Assembly: GCF_029871245.1 (NCBI RefSeq)
Contig: NZ_SSON01000069.1
Location: forward strand, 1-58,488
Source of the DNA: Pseudomonas sp. BN102
GTDB lineage: Bacteria > Pseudomonadota > Gammaproteobacteria > Pseudomonadales > Pseudomonadaceae
Direction of reading: 5' to 3'
DNA: 58,488 nucleotides
In this document: positions 50,394 through 58,488 of the stretch, one piece after another
Layout of the letters: the number at the start of each line of letters is the position of its first letter
Position numbering within the stretch: position 1 is the first letter of the stretch
Translations under genes and position numbers: made by a program
The notes under the pieces: model-generated
Databases searched by the model: none
Seen by the model: only the letters and a program-made list of their open reading frames with translations
What the model was told of the DNA's origin: nothing

Positions 50394-50987
50394 TCAGCTC
50401 TCGGCCTTGGCCAGCTGCTGGTCGAGGTACTCGTAGGCGATCTGCAGCGCCTGCTGGGTGTTGAAGGCATCGCCCGAGAGCGCACCGCGCAGCCACAGGC
50501 CGTCGATCAGTGCGGCCAGGCCGCGGGCGGCGGAGCGGGCGTTGTCGATGTCGAGGGAGCGGCGCAGTTCGCAGCAGAGGTTGGAGTAGAGCCGGTGATC
50601 GTTGATCCGCTGCAGGCGGCGCAGGGACGGCTGGTGCATGCTGGCCGCCCAGAAGGCCAGCCAGGTCTTCATCGCCGGGCCGCTGACCTGGCTGTCGTCG
50701 AAGTTGCCAGCGACTATGGCCCGCAGGTGGGCGCGCGGGGTGTCCTCGCGCAGAGCGGCGCGCCGCTGGCGCACGGCGGAGCTGAGGGCGGCCATCAGGT
50801 GGCGCATGGTGGCTTCCAGCAGGCCGTTCTTGTCCTGGAAGTAGTGGCTGATGATGCCGTTGGACACCCCGGCGGTACGGGCGATGTAAGCGATGCTGGC
50901 ATCGCCCAGGCCTACCTGGTCGACGGCTTCGAGGGTGGCCTGGATCAACTGCGAACGGCGGATCGGCTGCATTCCGACCTTGGGCAT
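50394..50987 (-). CDS. Second BetI-type TetR repressor
   Basis: A 197-residue paralogue of BetI, identical in length and about three quarters identical in sequence. The recognition helix [12 protein letters not shown] is unchanged. Differences concentrate in the middle helices (residues 65-105: [17 protein letters not shown] versus [17 protein letters not shown]) and in the tail. It lies on its own behind betT, with a 14-base palindrome in its own leader. Ligand response may differ from BetI. It may control its own gene or the transport genes further right. Confidence 0.9.
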   Translation of the reverse strand: MPKVGMQPIRRSQLIQATLEAVDQVGLGDASIAYIARTAGVSNGIISHYFQDKNGLLEATMRHLMAALSSAVRQRRAALREDTPRAHLRAIVAGNFDDSQVSGPAMKTWLAFWAASMHQPSLRRLQRINDHRLYSNLCCELRRSLDIDNARSAARGLAALIDGLWLRGALSGDAFNTQQALQIAYEYLDQQLAKAES

Positions 50988-51044
50988 CAGGTACTTCCAC
51001 CATTTTGTGCGGGAATAGGAAGCGCGCAGTCTAGGGGGAATGTG

Positions 51045-51058
51045 ATTGATCGATCAAT
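51045..51058. promoter_or_regulatory. Palindrome ATTGATCGATCAAT upstream of the second betI
   Basis: A perfect 14-base palindrome about 60 bases from the start. The half-site TTGATC differs by one base from TTGAAC of the betI-betT site, as expected for a paralogous or cross-recognised operator. A further CGATTGGGTCGATCAG follows. Confidence 0.65.
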
Positions 51059-51086
51059 CGATTGGGTCGATCAGGGGGAGGAACCC

Positions 51087-51182
51087 TGTGGGGGCGAATT
51101 CATTCGCGAAGGGACGCGTAGCGGCCCCTGGGGATCTCCGGGCAGGCCTGCGGCCTGCTTAGCGAATGAATTCGCCCCCACA
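51087..51182. repeat. REP pair (GAATTCATTCGC family)
   Basis: TGTGGGGGCGAATTCATTCGC and its complement enclose a core with GGGCAGGCCTGCGGCCTGC, in the orientation of the right-hand RAYT flank. It lies between the binding-protein terminator and the second betI leader. Confidence 0.9.
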
Positions 51183-51204
51183 AAGGTGTGCCGCAGCCAA
51201 AAAT

Positions 51205-51238
51205 GGAAAACCCCCGCAGGCGGTTGGCCGGCGGGGGC
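51205..51238 (-). terminator. Terminator after the BetX-like binding-protein gene
   Basis: On the minus strand, CGCCCCCGC and GCGGGGG enclose a 13-base loop and are followed by TTTT, about 25 bases after the stop. Confidence 0.75.
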
Positions 51239-51261
51239 GTTGAGACGCTGAAAGCAGGCTG

Positions 51262-52119
51262 TTACTTCAGCCAGCTCTCCACACGCTCGGGGTTCTTGGC
51301 GATCCAGTCCTTGGCGGCCGCTTCCGGCTTGGCGCCTTCGCGGATGGCCAGCATCACGGCGCCCACTTCTTCGCCGCTCCAGGAGAAGTTCTTCAGGAAC
51401 GCGGTGGCGTCGGCGGCTTTGGCTTCCAGGCCAGGGTTGACGACGGTGTCGACGTGCTCGTCATCGCCATAGACCTTTTTCGGGTCTTCCAGGAAGCGCA
51501 GTTTCCACTTGGCGAACATCCAGTGCGGGATCCAGCCGGTGACCACGATGGGTTTCTGGGCTTTCTCGGCACGGGTCAATGCGGTGGCCATCGCCGGGCC
51601 GGAGCTGGGCATCAGTTTGATGTCCAGGTTGTACTGCTTGATGGCGTCCTCGGTGCGGCGCATCACGCCGGCCCCGGCATCGATGCCGGTGATCTTGCCG
51701 TCGAAGTCCTTGCTGTACTTGCTCAGGTCTTCGATGGATTTGGCCTGCACGTAGTCAGGCACGATGAGGCCGATCTTGGCGCCCTTGTAGTTGGAGCCCA
51801 GCACTACCACCTTGTCCTTCAGCTTGGCGTAATACTCGCCGTGGGTGGCCGGCAGCCAGGCGGAGAGGGTGGCGTCCAGGTCACCGCGGGCCACGCCCTG
51901 CCACATGATCGCCGGCTCGACGGGTTTCAGCTCCACGCTGTAGCCGAGTCTTTCCTTGAGGATTTCGCCTGCCACATGGGTGGCGGCGACACTGTCGTCC
52001 CAACCGTTGACGTAGCCGATCTTCAGGGTCGGTTTATCGGCGGCACCGGCGGTGCCCATGCCGAGGGCCAGGGCGGCGACGCCGAGGGTTTGCAGACAAA
52101 GGGATTTCAACTTGCGCAT
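51262..52119 (-). CDS. Glycine betaine/choline-type ABC substrate-binding protein (OpuAC family)
   Basis: A 285-residue periplasmic protein with signal peptide (LGVAALALGMGTAGA). The OpuAC fold shows GYVNGWDDSVAATHVAGEIL, then WLPATHGEYYAKLKDKVVVL, and TGWIPHWMFAKWKLRFLEDP with the Trp-rich cage typical of quaternary ammonium binding. The ATG chosen follows ATGGAGCAATACGT-type leader text; longer starts lie in the cbcX spacer. It sits downstream of cbcX, in the same direction as the CbcVW transporter. By family it resembles the BetX-type betaine-binding proteins known to use that transporter; specificity is inferred. Confidence 0.85.
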   Translation of the reverse strand: MRKLKSLCLQTLGVAALALGMGTAGAADKPTLKIGYVNGWDDSVAATHVAGEILKERLGYSVELKPVEPAIMWQGVARGDLDATLSAWLPATHGEYYAKLKDKVVVLGSNYKGAKIGLIVPDYVQAKSIEDLSKYSKDFDGKITGIDAGAGVMRRTEDAIKQYNLDIKLMPSSGPAMATALTRAEKAQKPIVVTGWIPHWMFAKWKLRFLEDPKKVYGDDEHVDTVVNPGLEAKAADATAFLKNFSWSGEEVGAVMLAIREGAKPEAAAKDWIAKNPERVESWLK

Positions 52120-52270
52120 ACGTATTGCTCCATCAGGTGGGATTGGCAGCCAACTACGTGGTCGATGACCCGTTCTGAGGCGGGTTTCGCGACTGTGCCC
52201 CTCGCGGCCCGTTGCCGGGCCACGATTGGCGAATTGCAAGGAAACGGGCTCCGGGACGGAGCCCAGGGGA

Positions 52271-53215
52271 TTACAGGCCGATGTGTTTCTTCACGGCGGC
52301 GGCGCCGTCCTGGCCGTCAAAGGTGGTAACGCCCGCCAGCCACTTGTCCAGCGCGGCCGGATTGGCCTTGAGCCAGGCGGTGGCGACTTTCACCGGGTCT
52401 TCCTTCTCGAGGATCTTCTCCATCAGCTGGCTTTCGGTTTCGACAGTGAACTGCAGGTTGTTCAGCAGCTTGCCGACGTTGGCGCAGCGTTGCTCGTAGT
52501 CTGGCGGCACCACGGTGTAGACCTTGGCGGCGCCGTAGTCAGGGCCGAACACGTCATCGCCGCCGGCCAGGTAAGTGATGTCGAACTGGGTGTTCATCGG
52601 GTGCGGTGCCCAACCCAGGAACACCACCGGCTCCTTCTTCTTCACTGCGCGCTGCACCTGTACCAGCATGCCGGCCTCGGAAGACTCGACCATGCGGAAC
52701 TTGCCGAGGTCGAACTGGTTGCCCTTGATCATCTTGTCGATCAGCAGGTTGCCGTCGTTGCCCGGCTCGATGCCGTAGATCTTGCCGTCCAGCTGGTCCT
52801 TGAACTTGGCGATGTCCTGGAAGCTCTTCAGGCCGGCCTCAGCCGCGTAGGTCGGCACCGCCAGGGTGTACTTGGCGCCTTCCAGGTTGGGGGTCGGCAG
52901 TACCTTCACACCGTTGTCCTTGGTGAAGGGCTCGATCACCGCGTCCATGGAGGGCGCCCAGTAGCCGAGGAACACATCGATCTGCTTGTTCTTCACGCCG
53001 GTGAAGGCAATGGGCACCGAGGCCATGATCTTGCGGGGGGTATACCCCAGGCCCTCGGTCAGCACCATGGCGACGCCGGTGGTGGCGGCGATGTCGGCCC
53101 AGCCGATCTCGGCGAAGCGGACCTGCTTGCAACTCTGCGGCTCCTGGGCCCAGGCACCCTGGGCCAGCGCACAGGCCAGCAGGCCCAAGGCAGCGACTTT
53201 TTTCATTTTTTTCAT
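52271..53215 (-). CDS. cbcX: CbcX, choline-type ABC substrate-binding protein
   Basis: A 314-residue periplasmic protein with signal peptide (VAALGLLACALAQGAWAQ). Conserved text includes VRFAEIGWADIAATTGVAMV, DVFLGYWAPSMDAVIEPF, YGIEPGNDGNLLIDKMI and VFLGWAPHPMNTQFDITYL, the choline-binding group. It is third in cbcVWX, 35 bases after cbcW. Two ATG codons close together (MKKMKK) are both possible starts. CbcX delivers choline to CbcVW for catabolism. Confidence 0.94.
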   Translation of the reverse strand: MKKMKKVAALGLLACALAQGAWAQEPQSCKQVRFAEIGWADIAATTGVAMVLTEGLGYTPRKIMASVPIAFTGVKNKQIDVFLGYWAPSMDAVIEPFTKDNGVKVLPTPNLEGAKYTLAVPTYAAEAGLKSFQDIAKFKDQLDGKIYGIEPGNDGNLLIDKMIKGNQFDLGKFRMVESSEAGMLVQVQRAVKKKEPVVFLGWAPHPMNTQFDITYLAGGDDVFGPDYGAAKVYTVVPPDYEQRCANVGKLLNNLQFTVETESQLMEKILEKEDPVKVATAWLKANPAALDKWLAGVTTFDGQDGAAAVKKHIGL

Positions 53216-53250
53216 TAGCGACTCCCTGACATTGAAAGGTGAAGCGTTGG

Positions 53251-54144
53251 TTATTGCGCTTGCTGCCGCTGCAACTTGGCGCTCAGCCAGCCAAAGGGCT
53301 TGCCACGAGTCGCGGTTTGACGAGTCCCGAAACTTTCAGTGATGCGGTCGAGGATGATCGCCAGCAGTACCACGGCCATGCCGCTTTCGAAGCCCAGGCC
53401 GATGTCCAGGCGCTGGATACTGGCGAGCACATCGTTACCCAGGCCACCGGCGCCGACCATCGACGCGATGATCACCATGGACAACGCCATCATGATCGTC
53501 TGGTTGACCCCGGCCATGATCGACGGCATGGCATTCGGCAGCTGCACTTTGTATAGCAGTTGCCAGCTGGTGCAGCCGAAGGATTGGCCGGCTTCGACGA
53601 TTTCCTTGTTCACCTGACGGATGCCGAGGGCGGTCAGACGCACAGCCGGCGGCATGGCGAAGATCACGGTGGCGATGATGCCGGGCACGCGGCCGAGGCC
53701 GAAGAGCATGGCGGCCGGAATCAGGTAGACGAAGGCCGGCATGGTCTGCATGAAGTCCAGCACGGGGCGGATGATGACGGCCACGCGCTCGCTCCTGGCC
53801 GCCCAGATCCCCAGGGGGATGCCGAGGAGCAGGCTGATCAGGGTGGAGGAGAAGGTCAGGCCGAGGGTGACCACGGTCTGCTCCCAGAAGCCGGTGAGCA
53901 CGATCAGGATCAGCGATACCGCGGTGAAGGCCGCGAACTTGGCGCCTATGCGCCAGAAGCCCAGGCCGACGAAGACCGCGATCAGTACCCAGGCCGGCGG
54001 CCACATCAGGAAGCGTTCGATCAGCTCGGAAAAGCCGCTGACCACGTTGCCGACGCTTTCGAAGGCGCCGCTGTAGTTCTCTAGCAGGTGCTGGACGACG
54101 TCATTCACCCAGCTGCCAAGATCCAGTTTCTCGCTCATCGTCAT
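53251..54144 (-). CDS. cbcW: CbcW, ABC permease for choline/betaine/carnitine
   Basis: A 297-residue inner-membrane permease. Helical segments (WPPAWVLIAVFVGLGFWRIG, FTAVSLILIVLTGFWEQ, LTFSSTLISLLLGIPLGIWA) are followed by the EAA-type coupling loop AGQSFGCTSWQLLYKVQLPN and a conserved GVNQTIMMALSMVIIASMVG. It overlaps the cbcV stop by four bases (ATGA), implying translational coupling. Confidence 0.95.
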   Translation of the reverse strand: MTMSEKLDLGSWVNDVVQHLLENYSGAFESVGNVVSGFSELIERFLMWPPAWVLIAVFVGLGFWRIGAKFAAFTAVSLILIVLTGFWEQTVVTLGLTFSSTLISLLLGIPLGIWAARSERVAVIIRPVLDFMQTMPAFVYLIPAAMLFGLGRVPGIIATVIFAMPPAVRLTALGIRQVNKEIVEAGQSFGCTSWQLLYKVQLPNAMPSIMAGVNQTIMMALSMVIIASMVGAGGLGNDVLASIQRLDIGLGFESGMAVVLLAIILDRITESFGTRQTATRGKPFGWLSAKLQRQQAQ

Positions 54145-55337
54145 TCTCCCCGCAGGCGGCTCAGCAGGCGGCCTTTGCTGATCGCGCCGCTATAGCGGCC
54201 ACTCTGGTCGATCACCGGGATCGGCCCCTCGTTGATCACCAGGCGCTGGATGACGCTGTCGAGTGGCAGGTCCTCCGGTACCGGGTCGATGTGCTTGAGC
54301 AGGTTCTGCTCCAGGTCCAGGGTGCGGCCACCCTCGACCAGCAGGGCAATCTTCTCGAGGCTGATGGAACCGCGGAAGTTGTTCTTCTCGTCGACGATGA
54401 AGGCGTAGTGCTTGTCCAGGGCCTGCAGCTTCTGGCAGACCATCTGCGCGTCCGGTGCCTTGCCGTTGTGCACGAACAGCGGAACGCTGTCGGACTTGAG
54501 TTGGCCGGCGGTGAGGTAGCGGCTGCAGTCGACCGTGTTGAAGAAGTTGCGCACGTAGTCGTTGGCCGGATTCTCGATGATCTCCTGGGGCGTACCCACC
54601 TGGATCAGCTTGCCGCCTTCCATGATGCCGATGCGCGAACCGATGCGCATGGCTTCCTCGATGTCGTGGGAAACGAAGATGATGGTGCGGCTGTGCTTCT
54701 TCTGCAGATCCAGCAGCACGTCCTGCATCTCGCGGCGCTTGAGCGGGTCAAGGGCGGAGAAGGCCTCGTCCATGATGATCATCGAGGGGTCGACCGCCAA
54801 GGCGCGGGCCAGGCCCACGCGCTGCTGCATGCCGCCCGACAGCTCATGGGGATATTTGTGCGCGAAGCTGGCCAGGCCGACCTGCTCCAGCACTTCCATG
54901 GCGCGCTTCTCGCGCTCCTTCTTGCTCTTGCCGGCCACTTCCAGGCCGAAGGCGGCGTTGTCCAGCACGCAGCGCGAAGGCATCAGGGCGAAGGACTGGA
55001 ACACCATGCTCATGTCGCGGCGGCGCAGGTCGATCAATTGCGACTTAGGCAGCTTGGCGACGTTCTGGCCGTCGATGAACACATCCCCGGCGGTGGGTTC
55101 GATCAGGCGGTTGATCAGGCGGATCAGGGTCGACTTGCCCGAACCCGACAGGCCCATCAGCACGAAGATTTCACCTTCGTTGACGCTGAAGGACACGTCG
55201 CTGACGCCGATCACGGCACCGCGCTCGGCGAGGATCTTTTCCTTGCTCCAGCCCTGCTTGAGTAAATCGATTGCTTCTTGTGGTTGTTGCCCGAAAACCT
55301 TGTAGAGGTTTTGAACCACGATCTTTCCAGACTGCAT
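54141..55337 (-). CDS. cbcV: CbcV, ABC ATPase with C-terminal CBS domains
   Basis: A 398-residue ATPase of the OpuA/ProV type. Walker A is GLSGSGKST, the Q-loop region reads MVFQSFALMPSRCVLDNAAF, the signature is ELSGGMQQRVGLARAL, and Walker B is MIIMDEAFSALDPL. Two CBS repeats fill the C-terminal 120 residues (HYAFIVDEKNNFRGSISLEK, INEGPIPVIDQSGRYSGAIS), as in osmotically or ligand-regulated family members. First gene of the cbcVWX-SBP operon, with a 416-base leader gap upstream. Confidence 0.96.
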   Translation of the reverse strand: MQSGKIVVQNLYKVFGQQPQEAIDLLKQGWSKEKILAERGAVIGVSDVSFSVNEGEIFVLMGLSGSGKSTLIRLINRLIEPTAGDVFIDGQNVAKLPKSQLIDLRRRDMSMVFQSFALMPSRCVLDNAAFGLEVAGKSKKEREKRAMEVLEQVGLASFAHKYPHELSGGMQQRVGLARALAVDPSMIIMDEAFSALDPLKRREMQDVLLDLQKKHSRTIIFVSHDIEEAMRIGSRIGIMEGGKLIQVGTPQEIIENPANDYVRNFFNTVDCSRYLTAGQLKSDSVPLFVHNGKAPDAQMVCQKLQALDKHYAFIVDEKNNFRGSISLEKIALLVEGGRTLDLEQNLLKHIDPVPEDLPLDSVIQRLVINEGPIPVIDQSGRYSGAISKGRLLSRLRGE

Positions 55338-55753
55338 GGGATAGTTCCCCTTCAGTAGACATCCAGGTCAGCTACACGGAGCCAGAACGGGCGCTCGACG
55401 ACGCCCAGCCTGGTGATGCCGACTGTCTTGCCTGTGTGAATAACAATGTTTCGAGAACCTGACAGCCCTCTGGCAGTGCTACGAAACCCAGTCCCTGGGC
55501 GGGTTCTGCACCTCGAGCCGAGGTGCGCGTACTTCCGAAATTTCTTATTAGGCCTACCTCTGCTCGGGTTGAGGTTGCCGCTTGTGTTCTTCGGTCCGGA
55601 GCGGAGTGCTCGCGGTCTGTCGGCCCACGGGAGCCGACAGCGACGAAATCGGGTGACTCAACGATAAAGCCTTGAGACCTTGGCAATTGTCGGTTTGCGA
55701 CCTTCATATGTTGGGTGGCGACATGGCTCGTGGATATCACGGGATACGCCTCG
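55338..55753. other. Non-coding gap upstream of cbcV with two hairpins
   Basis: No supported gene. It should hold the cbcV promoter. Two inverted repeats stand out: GCACCTCG-AGC-CGAGGTGC at 55508-55526 and CTGTCGGC-8 bases-GCCGACAG at 55617-55640. Short open frames here have no ribosome site or family support. The local base composition is less GC-rich near 55540-55560 (GAAATTTCTTATTAGG). Confidence 0.55.
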
Positions 55754-56710
55754 TCACGGCGCTTTGGCGCCGGCAAGCGCCGCCGGGAGAGGGCTGCCAT
55801 CGCGCGTGGTGACGCCCTTCAGCCAGGCGGCGAGGGTGTCGGGATTGGCCTTCAGCCAGGCCTTGGCCTCGCGGCGGCGGTTGGTGCTCTGGTTAAGTAT
55901 GGCCCCCATCAGATGGTTCTCCATGGCCAGGCTGAACTTGAGGTTCTTCAGCAGCTGTCCGAGGTTCGGGCATTCCTGGGTCAGGCCCTTGCGCACGTTG
56001 GTGTAGACGGTGGCGCCGCCGTAATTCGGGCCGAACCAGTCGTCCCCGCCTTCCAGGTAGTGCATCGTCAGCTGGTTGTTCATGGGGTGCGGTTCCCAGC
56101 CGAGGAACACCGCCCACTGCTTGAGGTGCTCGGCGCGTTTCACCTGGGAGAGCATGCCGTTTTCGCTGGACTCCACCAGTTTGAAGTCGCCCAGGCCGAA
56201 AGCGTTCCCCGCGATCATCTTCTGGATCAGCTTGTTGCCGTCGTTGCCGGGCTCGATGCCGTAGACCTTCCCGCCCAGTTGCTGCTTGAACTTCGCCAGG
56301 TCGGCAAAGCTCTTGACGCCGCCTTCCCAGGCGGCGTGATTCACCGCCAGGGTGTACTTGGCGCCGGTGAGGTTGGCGCCGAGGCTCTCCACCGTGCCTT
56401 TTTCAAGGTAGGGACGGATGTCGTTTTCCATGCTCGGCATCCAGTTGCCGAGGAAGACATCGATCTTGCCGTCGCTCAGGGCCTTGTAGGTGTCGGGTAC
56501 CGATAGGCGCCTTACCTTGGTGACGTAGCCGAGTTCGCTGAGCACATGGCGGGTAACGGCGGTGGTGACCGTAATGTCGCTCCAGCCGACATCGGCGAAA
56601 TGCACGGTGGAGCAGCGTTCGGGGTCGGCGGCGGCCAGGGCCGGCAGGCTGGTGCTCAGGGATATGGCCAGCAACGCCGAGGCCAGCAGGGGAGTGGTGG
56701 GTCGAGTCAT
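55754..56710 (-). CDS. Second choline-type ABC substrate-binding protein (CbcX paralogue)
   Basis: A 318-residue periplasmic protein with signal peptide (LLASALLAISLSTSLPALA). It is a clear relative of CbcX: STVHFADVGWSDITVTTAVT, DVFLGNWMPSMENDIRPYL, YGIEPGNDGNKLIQKMI and VFLGWEPHPMNNQLTMHYL line up with CbcX positions. It differs by an additional C-terminal tail (PLPAALAGAKAP) and by VAAWEGGVK-type changes around the ligand lobe. It is transcribed towards cbcV but separated by 416 bases, so it may have its own promoter. Ligand: choline or a related amine, inferred. Confidence 0.88.
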   Translation of the reverse strand: MTRPTTPLLASALLAISLSTSLPALAAADPERCSTVHFADVGWSDITVTTAVTRHVLSELGYVTKVRRLSVPDTYKALSDGKIDVFLGNWMPSMENDIRPYLEKGTVESLGANLTGAKYTLAVNHAAWEGGVKSFADLAKFKQQLGGKVYGIEPGNDGNKLIQKMIAGNAFGLGDFKLVESSENGMLSQVKRAEHLKQWAVFLGWEPHPMNNQLTMHYLEGGDDWFGPNYGGATVYTNVRKGLTQECPNLGQLLKNLKFSLAMENHLMGAILNQSTNRRREAKAWLKANPDTLAAWLKGVTTRDGSPLPAALAGAKAP

Positions 56711-56904
56711 GGAAGGGGTCCGTCCACAGCAGATTTATTGTCGTTATCCGGACTCGCGTGGCTGTCGGACTGCTGCAGGCCCCCGCCCCCGGGCGCCCGG
56801 ATGATGCGTGCCAGACGCATTGCCTGACTACCGACCAGGTCGCACGCAGAACTTATCTGTCGCAGGCGATAAAGGGAAACGGGTGTTGCCAGGCGGACGC
56901 TTGT

Positions 56905-57003
56905 TGTAGGGGCGAATTCATTTGCCAAGCGGGCCGAAGGCTTGCCCCTGGACGCTTGCAGGAGGCAGCTGCGCTGCCCTTGGCGAATGAATTCGCCCCT
57001 ACA
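56905..57003. repeat. REP pair (TGTAGGGGCGAATTCAT subtype) upstream of sdaB
   Basis: Arms TGTAGGGGCGAATTCAT and GAATTCGCCCCTACA with one mismatch (TTTGCC versus GGCGAA) enclose a core with GGGCCGAAGGCTTGCCC, the same subtype as the half element near rsmE. The rest of the 414-base gap holds the leader of the binding-protein gene on the left and the sdaB leader on the right. Confidence 0.85.
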
Positions 57004-57124
57004 GGGTGTCCCCGCCCTTAATCGGGCACGGCGTATTTGGATACGAGCAAGTCGGTGTGGGAAGTCGGTCGATTGGCGAAATGCCGATCATGTCGCCAAG
57101 AGAGATCCCTACCGGAGTAGTCCC

Positions 57125-58488
<1,364 letters not shown>

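Noticed and set aside
48668-50485. A 605-codon minus-strand frame opposite betT
   Set aside because: The BCCT motifs are on the plus strand, and the antisense product is His/Gln-rich without domains.
55372-55800. 142-codon minus-strand open frame in the cbcV leader gap
   Set aside because: Ser/Arg-rich translation without motifs, partly inside the binding-protein gene; no ribosome site.

Overview
The window is GC-rich chromosomal DNA from a gamma-proteobacterium of the genus Pseudomonas in the broad sense. The pilus chemosensory genes chpABC lead into rsmE-bioA and an amine oxidase, the pair metK and an ArsR-methyltransferase regulator lead into tkt-epd-pgk-fba, and betT is divergent from betIBA beside cbcXWV and sdaB. 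These blocks, recalled from memory, are Pseudomonas neighbourhoods, and the intergenic REP palindromes are also typical. Species cannot be fixed; a lineage outside P. aeruginosa is likely because mexAB-oprM is absent from its usual position. I see no rRNA, tRNA, CRISPR array, prophage or IS element. The only mobile-type gene is a RAYT transposase with its REP elements.

Region 1 (1-11.4 kb): the 3' part of chpA (several Hpt domains, CheA kinase core, CheW, receiver), then chpB and chpC, which control type IV pilus output. After a REP-filled gap come rsmE and bioA on the minus strand and an exported FAD amine oxidase on the plus strand. Region 2 (11.6-16 kb): a cytochrome b561-yceI operon, a second yceI copy, and rhlE-type helicase facing them. 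Between the yceI copies lies a decayed fragment of a helicase gene. Region 3 (16-24.4 kb): the activated-methyl cycle, with metF, ahcY (under an S-adenosylhomocysteine riboswitch), metK and a SahR-type regulator with a perfect palindromic operator. A thioesterase, a DUF1090 protein, a cytochrome c'-like lipoprotein and ligB are interspersed.

Region 4 (24.5-30.8 kb): tkt, epd, pgk and fba for gluconeogenesis and the pentose phosphate pathway, with two small lipoprotein genes (one a MliC-type lysozyme inhibitor) between pgk and fba. Region 5 (30.8-44.5 kb) is an accessory mosaic: a PL7 alginate lyase, a possible small RNA, a YgjP metallopeptidase, three orphan periplasmic binding proteins, an HDOD protein, a DUF1127/MocR divergent pair, a RAYT bracketed by inverted REP elements, yccS, dbpA, an internally deleted MFS transporter gene and an orphan TorT-like protein.

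Region 6 (44.5-58.5 kb) handles quaternary amines. betIBA oxidises choline to glycine betaine, betT imports choline, and a second betI-like repressor lies behind betT. One ABC core (CbcVW) is accompanied by three substrate-binding proteins, and an L-serine dehydratase is cut by the window end. The most unusual signals are the yceI/helicase-relic duplication, the RAYT with its REP family (including a compacted palindrome), the riboswitch with a compensated pseudoknot, the candidate orphan small RNA, the collapsed MFS gene, and the doubled BetI with two related operator-like palindromes.
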